Positions 1 to 8,578 are shown, counted from the first letter of the stretch. The stretch: DNA of 11,195 bases from Cyclostephanos tholiformis (GCA_036939975.1 JALLPB010001106.1:1-11195); one strand, 5' to 3'. The notes: a model not told the origin generated them from the sequence alone. Made by a program: numbers and translations.

Positions 1-1352
1 GATCTCGGAATTCCTCCTTATTTGACTTCCTGCTCTTGCGCTCGGTGGCCTGATTACCCCAGATTTTCTTTTTATTGAAGGCAAAGCCGTTTCCAGATAT
101 CTTTATATGAGTGCCCAGCTTGGTCATGTTGGGTGAAATCTCAGACTTGTTGCTGATACTCTTTTCATTAGACGACTGCTTAATTGGGTTGATAACGAAC
201 TTGGGATCGACCATCTGCACATTAGTGATAAAGGCCATTAATGCTTGAGTAAACTCCTCGAATGCGTTATTGCTTTTTAGCAAAATTGCAAGCTCTAAGA
301 CCACGCGGGGGTGTTGATAGATTGTCTCGTTGAGAAAGCTAGTCGATTTTGCCGCAATGCTATTGATAGTGTTGCCAGTTGTGGGGAGATGAGTTGCCGT
401 GAGTCAAGGCCGGGACGAGCTGATGCGCTTTCCTTTGCTCCTCTTTTTCACAGGTGACATCTCGGACGTATCCGTCTCTCCGTGCTGCTTCTCAGTTGTC
501 TCGAATTCCAGAAGAGCTGCTACCTCAAGATCGTCCTCTTCATCTTCCACATCAGGAGTTATTTGGATCTTATCCCTATTCATCGAGTCAAGGAGATTCC
601 GTGGGGTTATAGTTGCCGCTTTCTTACTGGCCTCCTCGCTATCCTTCGCTTGCTGCTTAGCTGCCTCCTCTTCCCTCTTCTTGTCGTTGATGGCCTTGTT
701 TTTTAATCGCAACTCTTCAATTTGCATGAGACCAATATTAACTTTGCCTGATCGTGTAGTTATCATACTCATATTGATGGGTGTCGATTTATATCTAGTC
801 TTCCGCTTAGCACACGATGACGATCCTTCTCTCTGAGATACCCACGGTCGTGTTGGGCTGTTGTGAATTTCGCGGGAGTTGTTAATAATCTGCTTCCGCT
901 CGCTCGAGAATCTCGTTAATCTCCGAGTCTCCACTGGAATCTTCCTCTTCGAGGGTTGAGTCGTCGCTATCGGGTTCGTCGTCCCCGTCGTGTACAATAA
1001 TTCTAAAACCTTCCAAAGGACCGTCCGTTTTTTCCGTACTGTTTTCGAAGTAGTCCTCTTCTCCAAAAAGAGCACAGGAACAGAAAGGTTTTGCGTCCGG
1101 ACCTCTTGCGAGGTTACAGCGTTTAATGTATAGGCGGATGCTGCGCCGTTGCTTTCCGTGATTGTGATGGTCGACTTGGAGGAGGTGCTGAATGACCCGC
1201 TTGCGAAGAAGTCTCTCTCGTTGTTTTTTGGTCTGGAACTTCTTAATACGAGTGGTGGACCAAGGGGCGCAACGGCCTGAGAGTTTCGTGAGAGAGGAGA
1301 GGATAGAGTCAGGAGTTGAGATGGTGGCTGTCGATTGTGTGACTGGAGGCAT
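1..1352 (-). pseudogene. Unrecognised, probably decayed multi-copy gene (frame change plus in-frame stop), cut by window edge
   Basis: I do not recognise this family. The first ATG is at 1352 (MPPVTQSTA...) and that frame runs 156 codons to TAA at 882-884: a basic part (KKFQTKKQRERLLRKR), a Cys-containing RGPDAKPFCSCALF stretch and an acidic tail (DDSTLEEEDSSGDSEI). Protein-like sequence then resumes in the +1 frame (NNSREIHNSPTRPW, AKRKTRYKSTPI, MSMITTRSGK, KKREEEAAKQQAKDSEEASK) and ends at TGA 404-406. Beyond that TGA the same frame stays open for 134 codons to the window edge and still looks coding (FEEFTQALMAFITN, ISPNMTKLGTHIKISGNG, FNKKKIWGN). One frame change and one nonsense codon in an otherwise continuous coding signal suggest a decayed copy of a repeat or retroelement-like gene. 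The alternatives are two or three short genes, an unrecognised intron, or recoding. From memory, the last part resembles a multi-copy diatom family of unknown function; this is not verified. Confidence 0.5.
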
Positions 1353-1902
1353 AATGAGATGATGTGGAGTATGATGAAGTAGAGGGCAGGTGCAATGCGA
1401 TTCTGGTGGCACATCTTGTTTAGAGTTGCGGGAATTGGAGTTGTTCTTTTCTTCTTGGAGGATCTTTGTGGGGTAGTACTTAGAAAATAGGTTAGAAAAT
1501 TAAATGATTTTGTTTTGCTTGATGATATTTGTTTGCTGAGCACTAATACCAGGGCTTGTAATACCTGACGATGATGATGCTGAAAATGGTGGTTGTGGGG
1601 TTAATATTCGTCAGCGGAACTTTGCATTTGTTTCTTTTATATAGTCCCTGAACGGTGTGTGTCGATTTTGTGGTCCGAGGATCGGTGGATATGCCGGAAT
1701 AGCATTTACACGTAATCTCCGTGTTACTTTTAGTTTTTAGGTTGACTGATCTGATCGAAAAGTGCTCACCATCACCATCACCTCATCAACAGAAATCATC
1801 GCCCATTCAAGAACAAAACTCTTCGACGCCTACCGCACTACTTAATCGATATTGACATTACTCTGCAACAAATCCATTTGACAAAATTCAATCAGTACCA
1901 TA
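1353..1902. promoter_or_regulatory. Divergent intergenic region upstream of the unknown gene and purF
   Basis: This 550-base stretch holds no ORF that I support. It must contain the purF promoter and 5' leader. Visible items are a TATA-like TTTATATAG near 1636-1644 on the plus strand, a run of CATCAC-type repeats near 1768-1788 in the probable purF leader, and GTAGTACTTA at 1473-1482, a 10-mer that recurs inside the palindrome upstream of the transporter gene. Assigning transcription starts is guesswork. Confidence 0.35.
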
Positions 1903-3664
1903 ATGTGCGGAATCCTCGGAATTTTACTCGCCGACGACGACGCTCACGTCAACCAGATGCTAGTCGACGGCCTCACCGTCCTCCAGCACCGTGGACAGGA
2001 CGCTGCCGGCATCGTCACCTCCGAGCGCGGCCGCCTTCACCTGCGTAAGGACAACGGACTCGTCAAGGACGTATTTCGCACCCATCACATGATTGAGCTA
2101 CGTGGGAGCGCCGGTCTCGGCCACGTGCGGTATCCCACCGCCGGCTCGAGCTCATGCGCCGAGGCCCAGCCGCTATACACGAATTATCCCCACGGCATAT
2201 GTATGGTGCACAACGGCAATCTTACGAATGCCGAGGATCTGGCTATGCATTGCCGCAATGACCTCCGACGTCACATTAATACTGATTCAGATTCCGAGGT
2301 CCTGCTTAATATATTTGCGGACAGTCTGATTAAGATGGAGACCAACAAGGGGAAGATGGAAAATGGCGATATGGTTAAGACTATCTTCTCCGCGGTCGAG
2401 ACAGTTATGAATTCGTGCGAGGGGGGGTACGCAGGGATTTACCTGATAAATGGCATCGCGCTGGTGGGCTTCCGAGATCCGCACGGCATCCGCCCCATCG
2501 TCATGGGATCGCGCAAATCCCTGAAGGCCACGAACGGGAGGGAATTGTCCGATTACGTCTTTGCCAGCGAATCCGTGGCGATCGACACGCTTGGCTTCGA
2601 GCTGGTGCGAGACCTCGAACCCTCCGAGACTATCGTAGTCATGATGGATGGGACCGTCCACGCCCGAAGGTGTCTCCCCCCCGAAAGGAGCGTCCACGCG
2701 CCGTGCATCTTCGAGTACGTTTACTTCGCCCGTCCTGATTCCATCATGGACGGGATAAGCGTGTACGAGAGTAGACTGAAGATGGGGGAGAAACTCGCGT
2801 ATCGAATCTTGGACAGGTACCCCGAACACGACATCGACGTTGTGATACCCATCCCCGACACGTCGCGCACGAGCGCGGTGCAGGTGGCGTACTTCCTGGG
2901 GAGGCCGTACCGTGAGGGATTTATTAAGAATCGTTACATCGCGCGTACGTTCATAATGCCGGGACAAGAGACGCGCAAGAAGTCGGTGCGGCTCAAGCTA
3001 AATACGATCAAGTCGGAATTCGCGGGACGTAACGTCCTCCTTGTGGACGATTCAATCGTGAGGGGGACCACCGCGACGGAGATCATACAGATGGCGAGGG
3101 AGGCGGGGGCGAAGAAGGTTTACCTGACGAGCGCGGCGCCACCTATTCGATATCCTAATATTTATGGCATCGACATACCCACGCGGAAGGAGTTGGTCGC
3201 GTACGAAAGGAATGAGGAGGAGATTGCGAAGGAGATTGGGTGTGATTGGGTGGTATATCAGGATCTTGGTGACTTAGAAGATTCCGTCCGGGAGGCTGGG
3301 GAATGCCCCGACCAAGGTAAGAAGCATCGACATGACTGATGTATGCCCATCGAAAACCTCGGTCGCTACTGTTATTGTCATTTGCATTGCATCGGCAATA
3401 TTTCTCACTATTTGATGCTCTTTTCTGTCGATCAATTTTGTTGTTTTGTCTCGCCTGGCAGATTACGAAACTAGTTGTTTCAGCGGAACTTACGTCACTG
3501 GCGCAAATATTGATGATGAATATTTCTCGAAACTTCACGAGCTCAGAAATGACGACGCCAAGCTGAAGCGAGAAGAGAGGGAGCCCTCGCAAGCAGGCAT
3601 GCCTCCGGGAAGCAATGATGGCTGCGAAAACTTGTCAAATGATAAAAGGGTTCAAGATCTGTAG
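1903..3664 (+). CDS. purF: Amidophosphoribosyltransferase (glutamine PRPP amidotransferase), two exons
   Basis: This enzyme makes phosphoribosylamine from PRPP and glutamine, the first committed step of de novo purine synthesis. Exon 1 is 1903-3316 and exon 2 is 3462-3664, giving 538 residues, close to the E. coli enzyme. The start is firm: Cys2 of MCGILGILL is the Ntn glutaminase nucleophile, so it must follow the initiator Met directly, and an in-frame TGA lies eight codons upstream. The glutaminase domain occupies about residues 2-240 (HRGQDAAGI, GHVRYPTAG). The phosphoribosyltransferase domain follows, with CIFEYVYFARPDS from 268, the flexible loop KNRYIARTFIMPG, and the PRPP loop NVLLVDDSIVRGTT at 377-390. 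The tail from exon 2 (CFSGTYVTGANIDDEYF, LRNDDAK) matches E. coli-type PurF. There is no propeptide and no CxxC pair at the C-terminus, so it is the non-iron-sulfur class. No targeting peptide is visible, so it is probably cytosolic. It is convergent with the transglycosylase gene, 88 bases away. Confidence 0.96.
3317..3461 (+). other. purF intron
   Basis: This 145-base intron has donor CAAG/GTAAG and acceptor CTGGCAG/AT after a T-rich tract. Splicing joins a phase-1 codon (G+AT, Asp472) and adds 67 residues that continue the PurF family alignment. Reading through the donor would instead end the protein at a TGA at 3337-3339, before the conserved C-terminal YVTG segment. Confidence 0.9.
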
Positions 3665-3752
3665 GCAGGGGACATCAACCACATTGTATCTTAAAAAATT
3701 AACTATGGAATGAATGCGAAGCGGGACAGTTGCAAATAAATAATAATAAGCA
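3665..3752. terminator. Shared 3' region of convergent purF and tgt, with AATAAA
   Basis: This is an AT-rich 88-base tail-to-tail spacer. AATAAA at 3735-3740 on the plus strand, within an AATAAATAATAATAA stretch, could serve as the purF polyadenylation signal. No equally clear signal is seen for the minus-strand gene. With so little room the two transcripts probably overlap at their 3' ends. Confidence 0.4.
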
Positions 3753-5453
3753 TTAAATTTTTCCTTCTAAAATGCCCCGACGCATATTCTCCATGAGCCG
3801 ATTCACGAAATTCAGATTGTGAACAGTCGCGAGTTGAAGCCCCAAGGGTTCGTTCGATCGAAATAGATGGCAGAGATAGGCCCTATCGTAGTGTGCGCAC
3901 GTGGAACATTCACAATCGTGATCGATCCTCATTCCGTACGACTTGGCATGCTTACCGCGTTTGATTCGAATCAATCCATCCTGCGTCATCAGCGTTCCGT
4001 GCCTAGCCAGCTTCGTCGGGTACGACGAGTCCATGGTGTCGAGTCCATGATGTATCGCACTGTGAATGCTCTCAATGTCGGCAATGCCAAGGAGATGTCG
4101 ACACTTTTAAATGATATTGTTCAAGGTTGGGATCAGGGAGGTATATTGCAGATGTCAACCCACCTAGCACGAATTTCCAACATACCTTATCACGCCTCTC
4201 GGGAGTATTAAATAGCGGCATCATCCAGCTCAATAGGGCCTTCAGCTCTTCCCTCCCATTACCTACAAAGCGGGTTATTATGCGACCAGGAGTTGAGGAT
4301 TTTTTTTTCTCTCATTCGGAGTGGTCGCAGAATCTATCCCGGCCAGATGATAAAACTCACCCAACGAACCTCCAATCGCGTACCCGTCCCAGGGCAACGT
4401 CGTCAGATACTCTATGCTCTTTGTTCGCAATGACACATCCGTGCCGCCGTGTACGACGCAGAAGATGGCCTGCTTCCTATCGCGAGAGTCCACGTGATGC
4501 TCGTATAAACTCCGCGCCTCCCAGCGATGCGTTCTCTCGACCGATGCCGCCAATTCGTCCCTAGATATGAGATGGGGCGGTAATATGTCCAGTGGAATGA
4601 TGATCTGCGGTGGGTGTGTAAATCTAAGATCGGCGAGGGACGTAATCTATGGGATTGCCCGGAAAGGGCGAGAGTAGTGCAATCTTCATGCAAGGAAACT
4701 CACATCGGCGCCTATATCCTTCTGAGCTCGAATGGAACCCTCCGGACTCAGTATTACCGTAGAGCCATCGCGATAGCTCTTGAATTCGACGTGATCCTCC
4801 GTGACCTTGACCTTCCCCATCACGTCGGACCTCCAGTGCGACTTCTCCTTATTGCCCACACGCCGCACGAGGCAAGCCCTCCTCTTCAGTTCCCCCCCCC
4901 CCCCCTCCCCCGACGCGAGCGATTCCGACACGCCGCCGTACTTTAACGAGAATATCTGGAATCCACCACTATCGGTGATGAACGGACCGTCCTTCCTGCC
5001 GGTGTATTCGTGTATCCCCCCCGCGTCGCGTATGATATCGGTGCCGGGGTGGAGCATGAGGTGATACGCGTTCGAGAAGATGAGGCGCTGTCCGGCAACA
5101 TCGGCGGCGTCGAAGTCCAGTGCCTTTAATGTAGCGTTGGTCCCCACTGCCACGAAGCTCGGCGTGTCGATGACGCCGTGGGGCGTGATCATCCTTCCCA
5201 CGCGCGCCATGCTCTTGTTCGACGTGTGCAATACCTCGAAGCGAAAGTGATCGTTGGGCTCGTGGGCCCACGACGGAAAGTCCGACGATGTCGGCGGTGC
5301 CCCCCCCCACCCCACCCCTCGCCGGCGTCGATCATCGCCTGCCGCCGTTGTGGTGGTCGACGACGAACGTAGGCACTTCCTCCCGCCTGCCATCGAGGGG
5401 CATCGGTTGCCGAGCCTCGTCGTCGTCACGTCGCAAAATAAAATCGGAAGCAT
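3753..5453 (-). CDS. tgt: tRNA-guanine (queuine) transglycosylase, four exons
   Basis: The family exchanges guanine 34 of GUN-anticodon tRNAs for queuine or a precursor. Exons on the minus strand are 5453-4704, 4604-4361, 4262-4186 and 4103-3753, giving 473 residues with all phases consistent. Residues compared with the Zymomonas enzyme are the catalytic Asp161 in FITDSGGFQ (Asp102), Asp256 in IIIPLD (Asp156), the nucleophile Asp382 in LDTMDSSYPT (Asp280), and the zinc site CECSTC (421, 423, 426) with His452 in TVHNLNF. Two pocket motifs differ: VVHGG (His302) where Gln is usual, and GGSLG (328-332) in place of GGLAVGE. The start is the first ATG after an in-frame TAA; residues 1-65 precede the conserved domain, are rich in Thr, Arg and Gly, and may be a targeting sequence (inference). 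A run of Gly (SGEGGGGEL) comes from a 14-base homopolymer. The gene is divergent from the PAP/fibrillin gene. Confidence 0.93.
4104..4185 (-). other. tgt intron 3
   Basis: This is 82 bases in phase 0, with donor GATAAG/GTATGT and acceptor TTTAAAAG/TGTCGA. Splicing gives RRDK-CRHLLGIADIE, matching the family pattern of a basic turn followed by a strand with LLGIG. The acceptor has a weak pyrimidine tract, so its exact position is less certain than the other two. Confidence 0.8.
4263..4360 (-). other. tgt intron 2
   Basis: This is 98 bases in phase 1, with donor TCGTTGG/GTGAGT and acceptor TTTGTAG/GTAATG. Splicing gives AIGGSLG-NGREELKALLSW, matching the helix that follows the glycine loop in this family. 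Confidence 0.87.
4605..4703 (-). other. tgt intron 1
   Basis: This is 99 bases in phase 0, with donor GCCGAT/GTGAGT and acceptor CCGCAG/ATCATC. Splicing joins GAD to IIIPLD, the usual family sequence around the second catalytic Asp. Reading through gives a stop within four codons. Confidence 0.9.
4892..4911. repeat. C14-T-C5 homopolymer tract inside tgt exon 1
   Basis: On the coding (minus) strand this reads G5-A-G14 and encodes part of SGEGGGGEL. It lies between the catalytic DSGGFQ motif and the next conserved block. Such a run is prone to slippage and to sequencing error, but the frame is open on both sides as written. Confidence 0.9.
5300..5319 (-). repeat. G-rich tract with G-quadruplex pattern in the tgt N-terminal coding region
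   Basis: The coding strand shows GGGG-T-GGGG-T-G9, that is, four runs of at least four G with one-base loops between the first three, within codons for RRGVGWGGAP. It lies about 140 bases after the start codon. Folding in DNA or mRNA is an inference from the pattern. Confidence 0.6.
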
Positions 5454-5643
5454 GAATAATGTAATATAGTATTATCGTACTACGATACATGATTGAGCGT
5501 TGTGTGACTGGGATCTCCGGGGAATGGAGTGGGCGGGGACCATGTGTATTTATTCCTACGTGATCATGCCGTGTTTTGGATGCATGAGTGGACCCTCTCC
5601 CCCTACCATACCGTCACAGCTTCACCCATCAGATAATATAATA
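5454..5643. promoter_or_regulatory. Divergent promoter region between tgt and the PAP/fibrillin gene
   Basis: This 190-base spacer must hold both promoters. A palindrome with 7-base arms, TATCGTA-C-TACGATA, lies at 5473-5487, only 20 bases from the tgt start codon. It contains GTACTAC, the reverse complement of the GTAGTAC found in the palindrome upstream of the transporter gene. An AT-rich AGATAATATAATA stretch directly precedes the PAP start at 5644. Confidence 0.45.
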
Positions 5644-6740
5644 ATGCACCGTCGAGACACCATGCAACATCTGGCTTCCGCCCTAATCCTCGGTGTCGTC
5701 ATTGACATTGCGCATTCGTTCTCTTCCCCAGCAGCTCCCTTCCCGTGGCGGGCGGTGCATCCCGTTCGTTGCCACGGAGGGCCGCCGAGGCCCATCCGCC
5801 GCGTCCTCCACCACTCCCTGCCCGACGACGTTTCGTATCCCTCGGATTACGACGCGGACGCGCTCGAATCCAATCCCGGTCGGAAAGTCAACGTAATCAC
5901 CGACGAGGACGACGCGTCGATACGGGAGGAGCTGAAGCGCGAGCTGATACTCCTCGCGTCGGTCACGAATCGAGGCACGTGCGCCACGACCGAGGAATCG
6001 AACCTCGTCATCGACCTCGTCGCCCAGCTCGAGGCTCTCAATCCAACGAAGGATCCGGCACTCAACGGCATGGGCGATTGGGAGCTTTGTTACTCCTCCA
6101 CGCAATCGTTCCGTTCGTCTCCCTTCTTCCTCGCCATACGCTCGATCATGGGCGACGAAAATGGATCGATGGCGGACACGGCGTTCGCCATACACGATAG
6201 GTGGGTCGAATTTTTTCCCCTCTCGCGCGCGCGTTCGTGTCGCGACTGGACCCTTCGCTCTCCTTGGGACGTGAAAACCTTCCTCACGCATCGCGCGATG
6301 CCATTCTCCCCCCCCCCCTACCCCCCAAACCCCCTTCCTTAACACGTCCCAGGGCCACGACTGCGTCTCGGATTGGGAAGGTCCGTCAAATCGTCGATAA
6401 GGATAACAGCGAGCTGGTGAGCGAATATGATCTGAGCGTTGGTCTGTTCCCCGGCTTGCCGCTGAGGGTGAAGGGTACGGTCGTAACCAGCGCCGAGCTG
6501 AAAGTCATCCCCCCGGAGACGTGGGAGATGAAAGTTAGGGGTACCAAGGTGAAAGGATCGAACGTGCCATTCCTTGATCAGTATTTGGACGACAATGACG
6601 TGGAAATACCCGTCGGGGAGGCCTACAGGGCAATCAGTGGAAGTGTCCCCGTCGGGGTTTTAAAGACGTATTACGTCGATGAGGGCATGCGCATAACGAG
6701 GGATATCGATGATAATTTTTTCGTCTTTGCGAGGGCGTAA
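5644..6740 (+). CDS. Plastid lipid-associated protein, PAP/fibrillin family, two exons
   Basis: PAP/fibrillin proteins bind lipids at thylakoids and plastoglobules. Exons 5644-6200 and 6353-6740 join in phase 2 to give 314 residues. The N-terminus fits a diatom bipartite plastid signal: hydrophobic [13 protein letters not shown], then [10 protein letters not shown] with Phe26 at the expected +1 position of the ASAFAP motif, then a basic, Pro-rich transit-like part. The PAP domain starts near residue 97: [44 protein letters not shown], then after the intron [23 protein letters not shown] and a C-terminal strand [13 protein letters not shown] with FVFARA at the end. Upstream in-frame ATGs at 5524 and 5542 exist, but they would put 34 to 40 or more residues before the hydrophobic core, so 5644 (or 5662) is preferred. 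Which fibrillin subgroup this is cannot be told. Confidence 0.9.
6201..6352 (+). other. PAP/fibrillin gene intron with C-rich 3' part
   Basis: This is 152 bases, with donor GATAG/GTGGGT and acceptor CGTCCCAG/GGCC. Splicing gives [15 protein letters not shown], the expected family sequence. The 3' part has runs of 10, 7 and 5 C at 6308-6317, 6320-6326 and 6330-6334, an unusually C-rich pyrimidine tract. Confidence 0.88.
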
Positions 6741-6808
6741 ATTTGGCAGTGTTTGTGTGACAAGGAACATTGTACAGTATTAGTTACGTTCATTTTTGTT
6801 TACCGCCT

Positions 6809-8503
6809 TTAGTCCCTCTTGCTCAGAAAGCTGTTATAGCATGCATTGATGGTCGAGATTACCATAAGAGGGACGAAGACCAATATCATCATCCATGCAT
6901 CAGCCCTTGACGCCATCCACTCTCTGAAACCCGGCCCACCATCGCGATGATCATCAAACCCGTTCCTCCTAGCAAGCTTGAGGTAGGCACCACACGGAAT
7001 CAAGAAGGCCAGCATGATACTAAAGCTGCTACCAACGAGATCCCAAACAACGTCGATGCTTTGGACTGAACAAGCAAGGCCGGCGGCAGACCAGAAGACA
7101 GCGAATGCCATGATTTTTCTCGCGGTCGTGTTCTCTACGCCACCCCCGTCCACTCGAACCTGCCTAGATGATACCGACGCGCTGTCGAAATATTCATACG
7201 AGCATGATTGTTCGGCAAGATCATCTTGCATGATTCCAGCCGTGGATCGATTTTCTAACATCATCAGGGGCTCTTCCATATCTGCCGCCCGTGAAAACTC
7301 CAGTGGCTCGAACTCGACTGCGATATCCCGTGGGATGTCTGCTGTTGCATCAAGGGATGAGCATTGGAGTAATGCATGCTGATTGCTTGAATCGGGTTGG
7401 AGATATCGTCTCCCCAACCGAGTCTGTGCTAATGAACGGATTAATATGTCCCTTGGAGGTATTATCAGCATGGGAAATGCTAATGTGATTGTCACGGCCA
7501 GGCAAAGTCGACCCAACAATAAAAGCGGATCATCCTCGTTGAAGTCCAAAAGGATGTTTCCCTGCACCGATCCGGAAGCCGTGCATTTCACGAACAAACT
7601 GCCGGTGAATCCAATAACGTAGTAAAATAGGGTCGCCGGCCAGATGGAAGTGCGGACCCATTGTGTAACACGGTCCGACGTTGGACACATCAACTCGTTG
7701 TGGATTGGTAATACGTTGAAATGGCATACGAACGATGAGATGAATAGAGGGATGGCATCCAGTAAGTGCTTCATTGATAATGGAAACGCCCTCATGTTGC
7801 CATCGTTTCCTAGCACGCCGCTTTGGCACTCGATCGAACGGTACGCGACGCAAAGACCCACGGTAAAAACCGACGCCATCGATGCCGCACCGACATCCTT
7901 CAGGGCCGTGATGTTTTTCCATGTCGTTAACGGGCTGATGCACAGGACCACGATCAACATGGCCGAATTCCTCGCCAATGTCGGTCCACCCCCCACCCCC
8001 CCCGCGGGCTTCACTATCGAGTCCACAATAGGTTCTAGCATGTCCCGTAGTAGAACCGCGTACCCAACCGTGGCGAAGAAGCAGCAGGCGCATACCAATG
8101 CCATGGAGAATTCTCGCGCCCTGCGACCGAAGGCTTGCCTCGCAACATTTTCGTAGGTGGCGACACCTCGTCTGTTGTTGAGTATGTCACTTCGACGAGA
8201 AGCCACCGTTAACCGGGCGTCGTCGCAGTTGCCCGCCCCGAGCTCTCCGCTGGAATTCGAATAAGCGCCCGCCTTCACCAGGAATAAAATAGATCGCTGC
8301 GCGAGCACACTCGTCGCAATCAGCAGAATCGGAGCGACGAGGAGGTTGCCCGTTTGGTGGAATGCCAACGGTAGACTGAGACATCCTCCACCCACCATCG
8401 ATGAGAGGAGATTGTATCGAGCAGACGAGATGGTTCCCTGCCGCTTGTTTTCGTTTCCGTCATTGTTGACTGTGCCATTGTCGTCATCTTGACGAGACAA
8501 CAT
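6809..8503 (-). CDS. Amino acid transporter, SLC38/AAAP family
   Basis: This 564-residue single-exon membrane protein is of the amino acid/auxin permease superfamily (Aa_trans, SLC38-like). It probably moves neutral or cationic amino acids across the plasma or vacuolar membrane, coupled to protons or sodium; the substrate is not readable. I count 11 hydrophobic helices at about 30-50, 52-77, 133-153, 178-195, 205-222, 246-266, 282-304, 328-350, 462-482, 487-510 and 538-558. Helix 1 shows SSMVGGGCLSLPLAF, the family's unwound substrate-binding segment, and helix 6 shows FVCHFNVLPIHNEL, typical of SLC38-type members. Residues 1-29 are polar and probably cytosolic. The loop of about 110 residues between helices 8 and 9 (351-460) is acidic, Ser-rich and low in conservation, so it is possibly regulatory. 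The gene is convergent with PAP/fibrillin, 68 bases away, and has a 24-base palindrome 76 bases upstream of its start. Confidence 0.88.
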   Translation of the reverse strand: MLSRQDDDNGTVNNDGNENKRQGTISSARYNLLSSMVGGGCLSLPLAFHQTGNLLVAPILLIATSVLAQRSILFLVKAGAYSNSSGELGAGNCDDARLTVASRRSDILNNRRGVATYENVARQAFGRRAREFSMALVCACCFFATVGYAVLLRDMLEPIVDSIVKPAGGVGGGPTLARNSAMLIVVLCISPLTTWKNITALKDVGAASMASVFTVGLCVAYRSIECQSGVLGNDGNMRAFPLSMKHLLDAIPLFISSFVCHFNVLPIHNELMCPTSDRVTQWVRTSIWPATLFYYVIGFTGSLFVKCTASGSVQGNILLDFNEDDPLLLLGRLCLAVTITLAFPMLIIPPRDILIRSLAQTRLGRRYLQPDSSNQHALLQCSSLDATADIPRDIAVEFEPLEFSRAADMEEPLMMLENRSTAGIMQDDLAEQSCSYEYFDSASVSSRQVRVDGGGVENTTARKIMAFAVFWSAAGLACSVQSIDVVWDLVGSSFSIMLAFLIPCGAYLKLARRNGFDDHRDGGPGFREWMASRADAWMMILVFVPLMVISTINACYNSFLSKRD

Positions 8504-8578
8504 GTCCGAAAGATGATAATCTACTATGTATCGTACCGATTTTCGTTGTTCATACGAAGGAAGGCGAAATTACCAAAT

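Noticed and set aside
399..836. Plus-strand open frame of 145 codons rich in Ser and Leu
   Set aside because: It starts at a non-ATG codon and is the complement of the Lys/Glu-rich minus-strand coding stretch, which has the better amino acid pattern.
1768..1788. CATCAC-type repeats as a CRISPR or tag-like array
   Set aside because: It is only a short, imperfect low-complexity run in a probable 5' leader, with no spacers.
2287..2967. Long minus-strand open frame of 226 codons inside purF
   Set aside because: It lies wholly antisense to a certain PurF exon, its composition is His- and Arg-rich shadow sequence, and no domain is recognisable.
3867..4564. Plus-strand open frames of 114 and 145 codons over the tgt 3' exons
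   Set aside because: They overlap tgt exons and introns on the opposite strand and show no family features.
5500..5643. N-terminal extension of the PAP/fibrillin protein from in-frame ATGs at 5524 and 5542
   Set aside because: It would place the hydrophobic signal core 40 or more residues inside the protein; the ASAFAP-like layout fits starts at 5644 or 5662.
5683..6345. Minus-strand open frame of 220 codons opposite the PAP/fibrillin first exon
   Set aside because: It is the antisense shadow of a well-supported exon, is Arg- and Gly-rich and runs across the intron.
7530..8093. Overlapping minus-strand open frame of 187 codons within the transporter gene
   Set aside because: It lies on the same strand in another frame of a well-supported 11-helix protein, and no protein-like motifs are seen.
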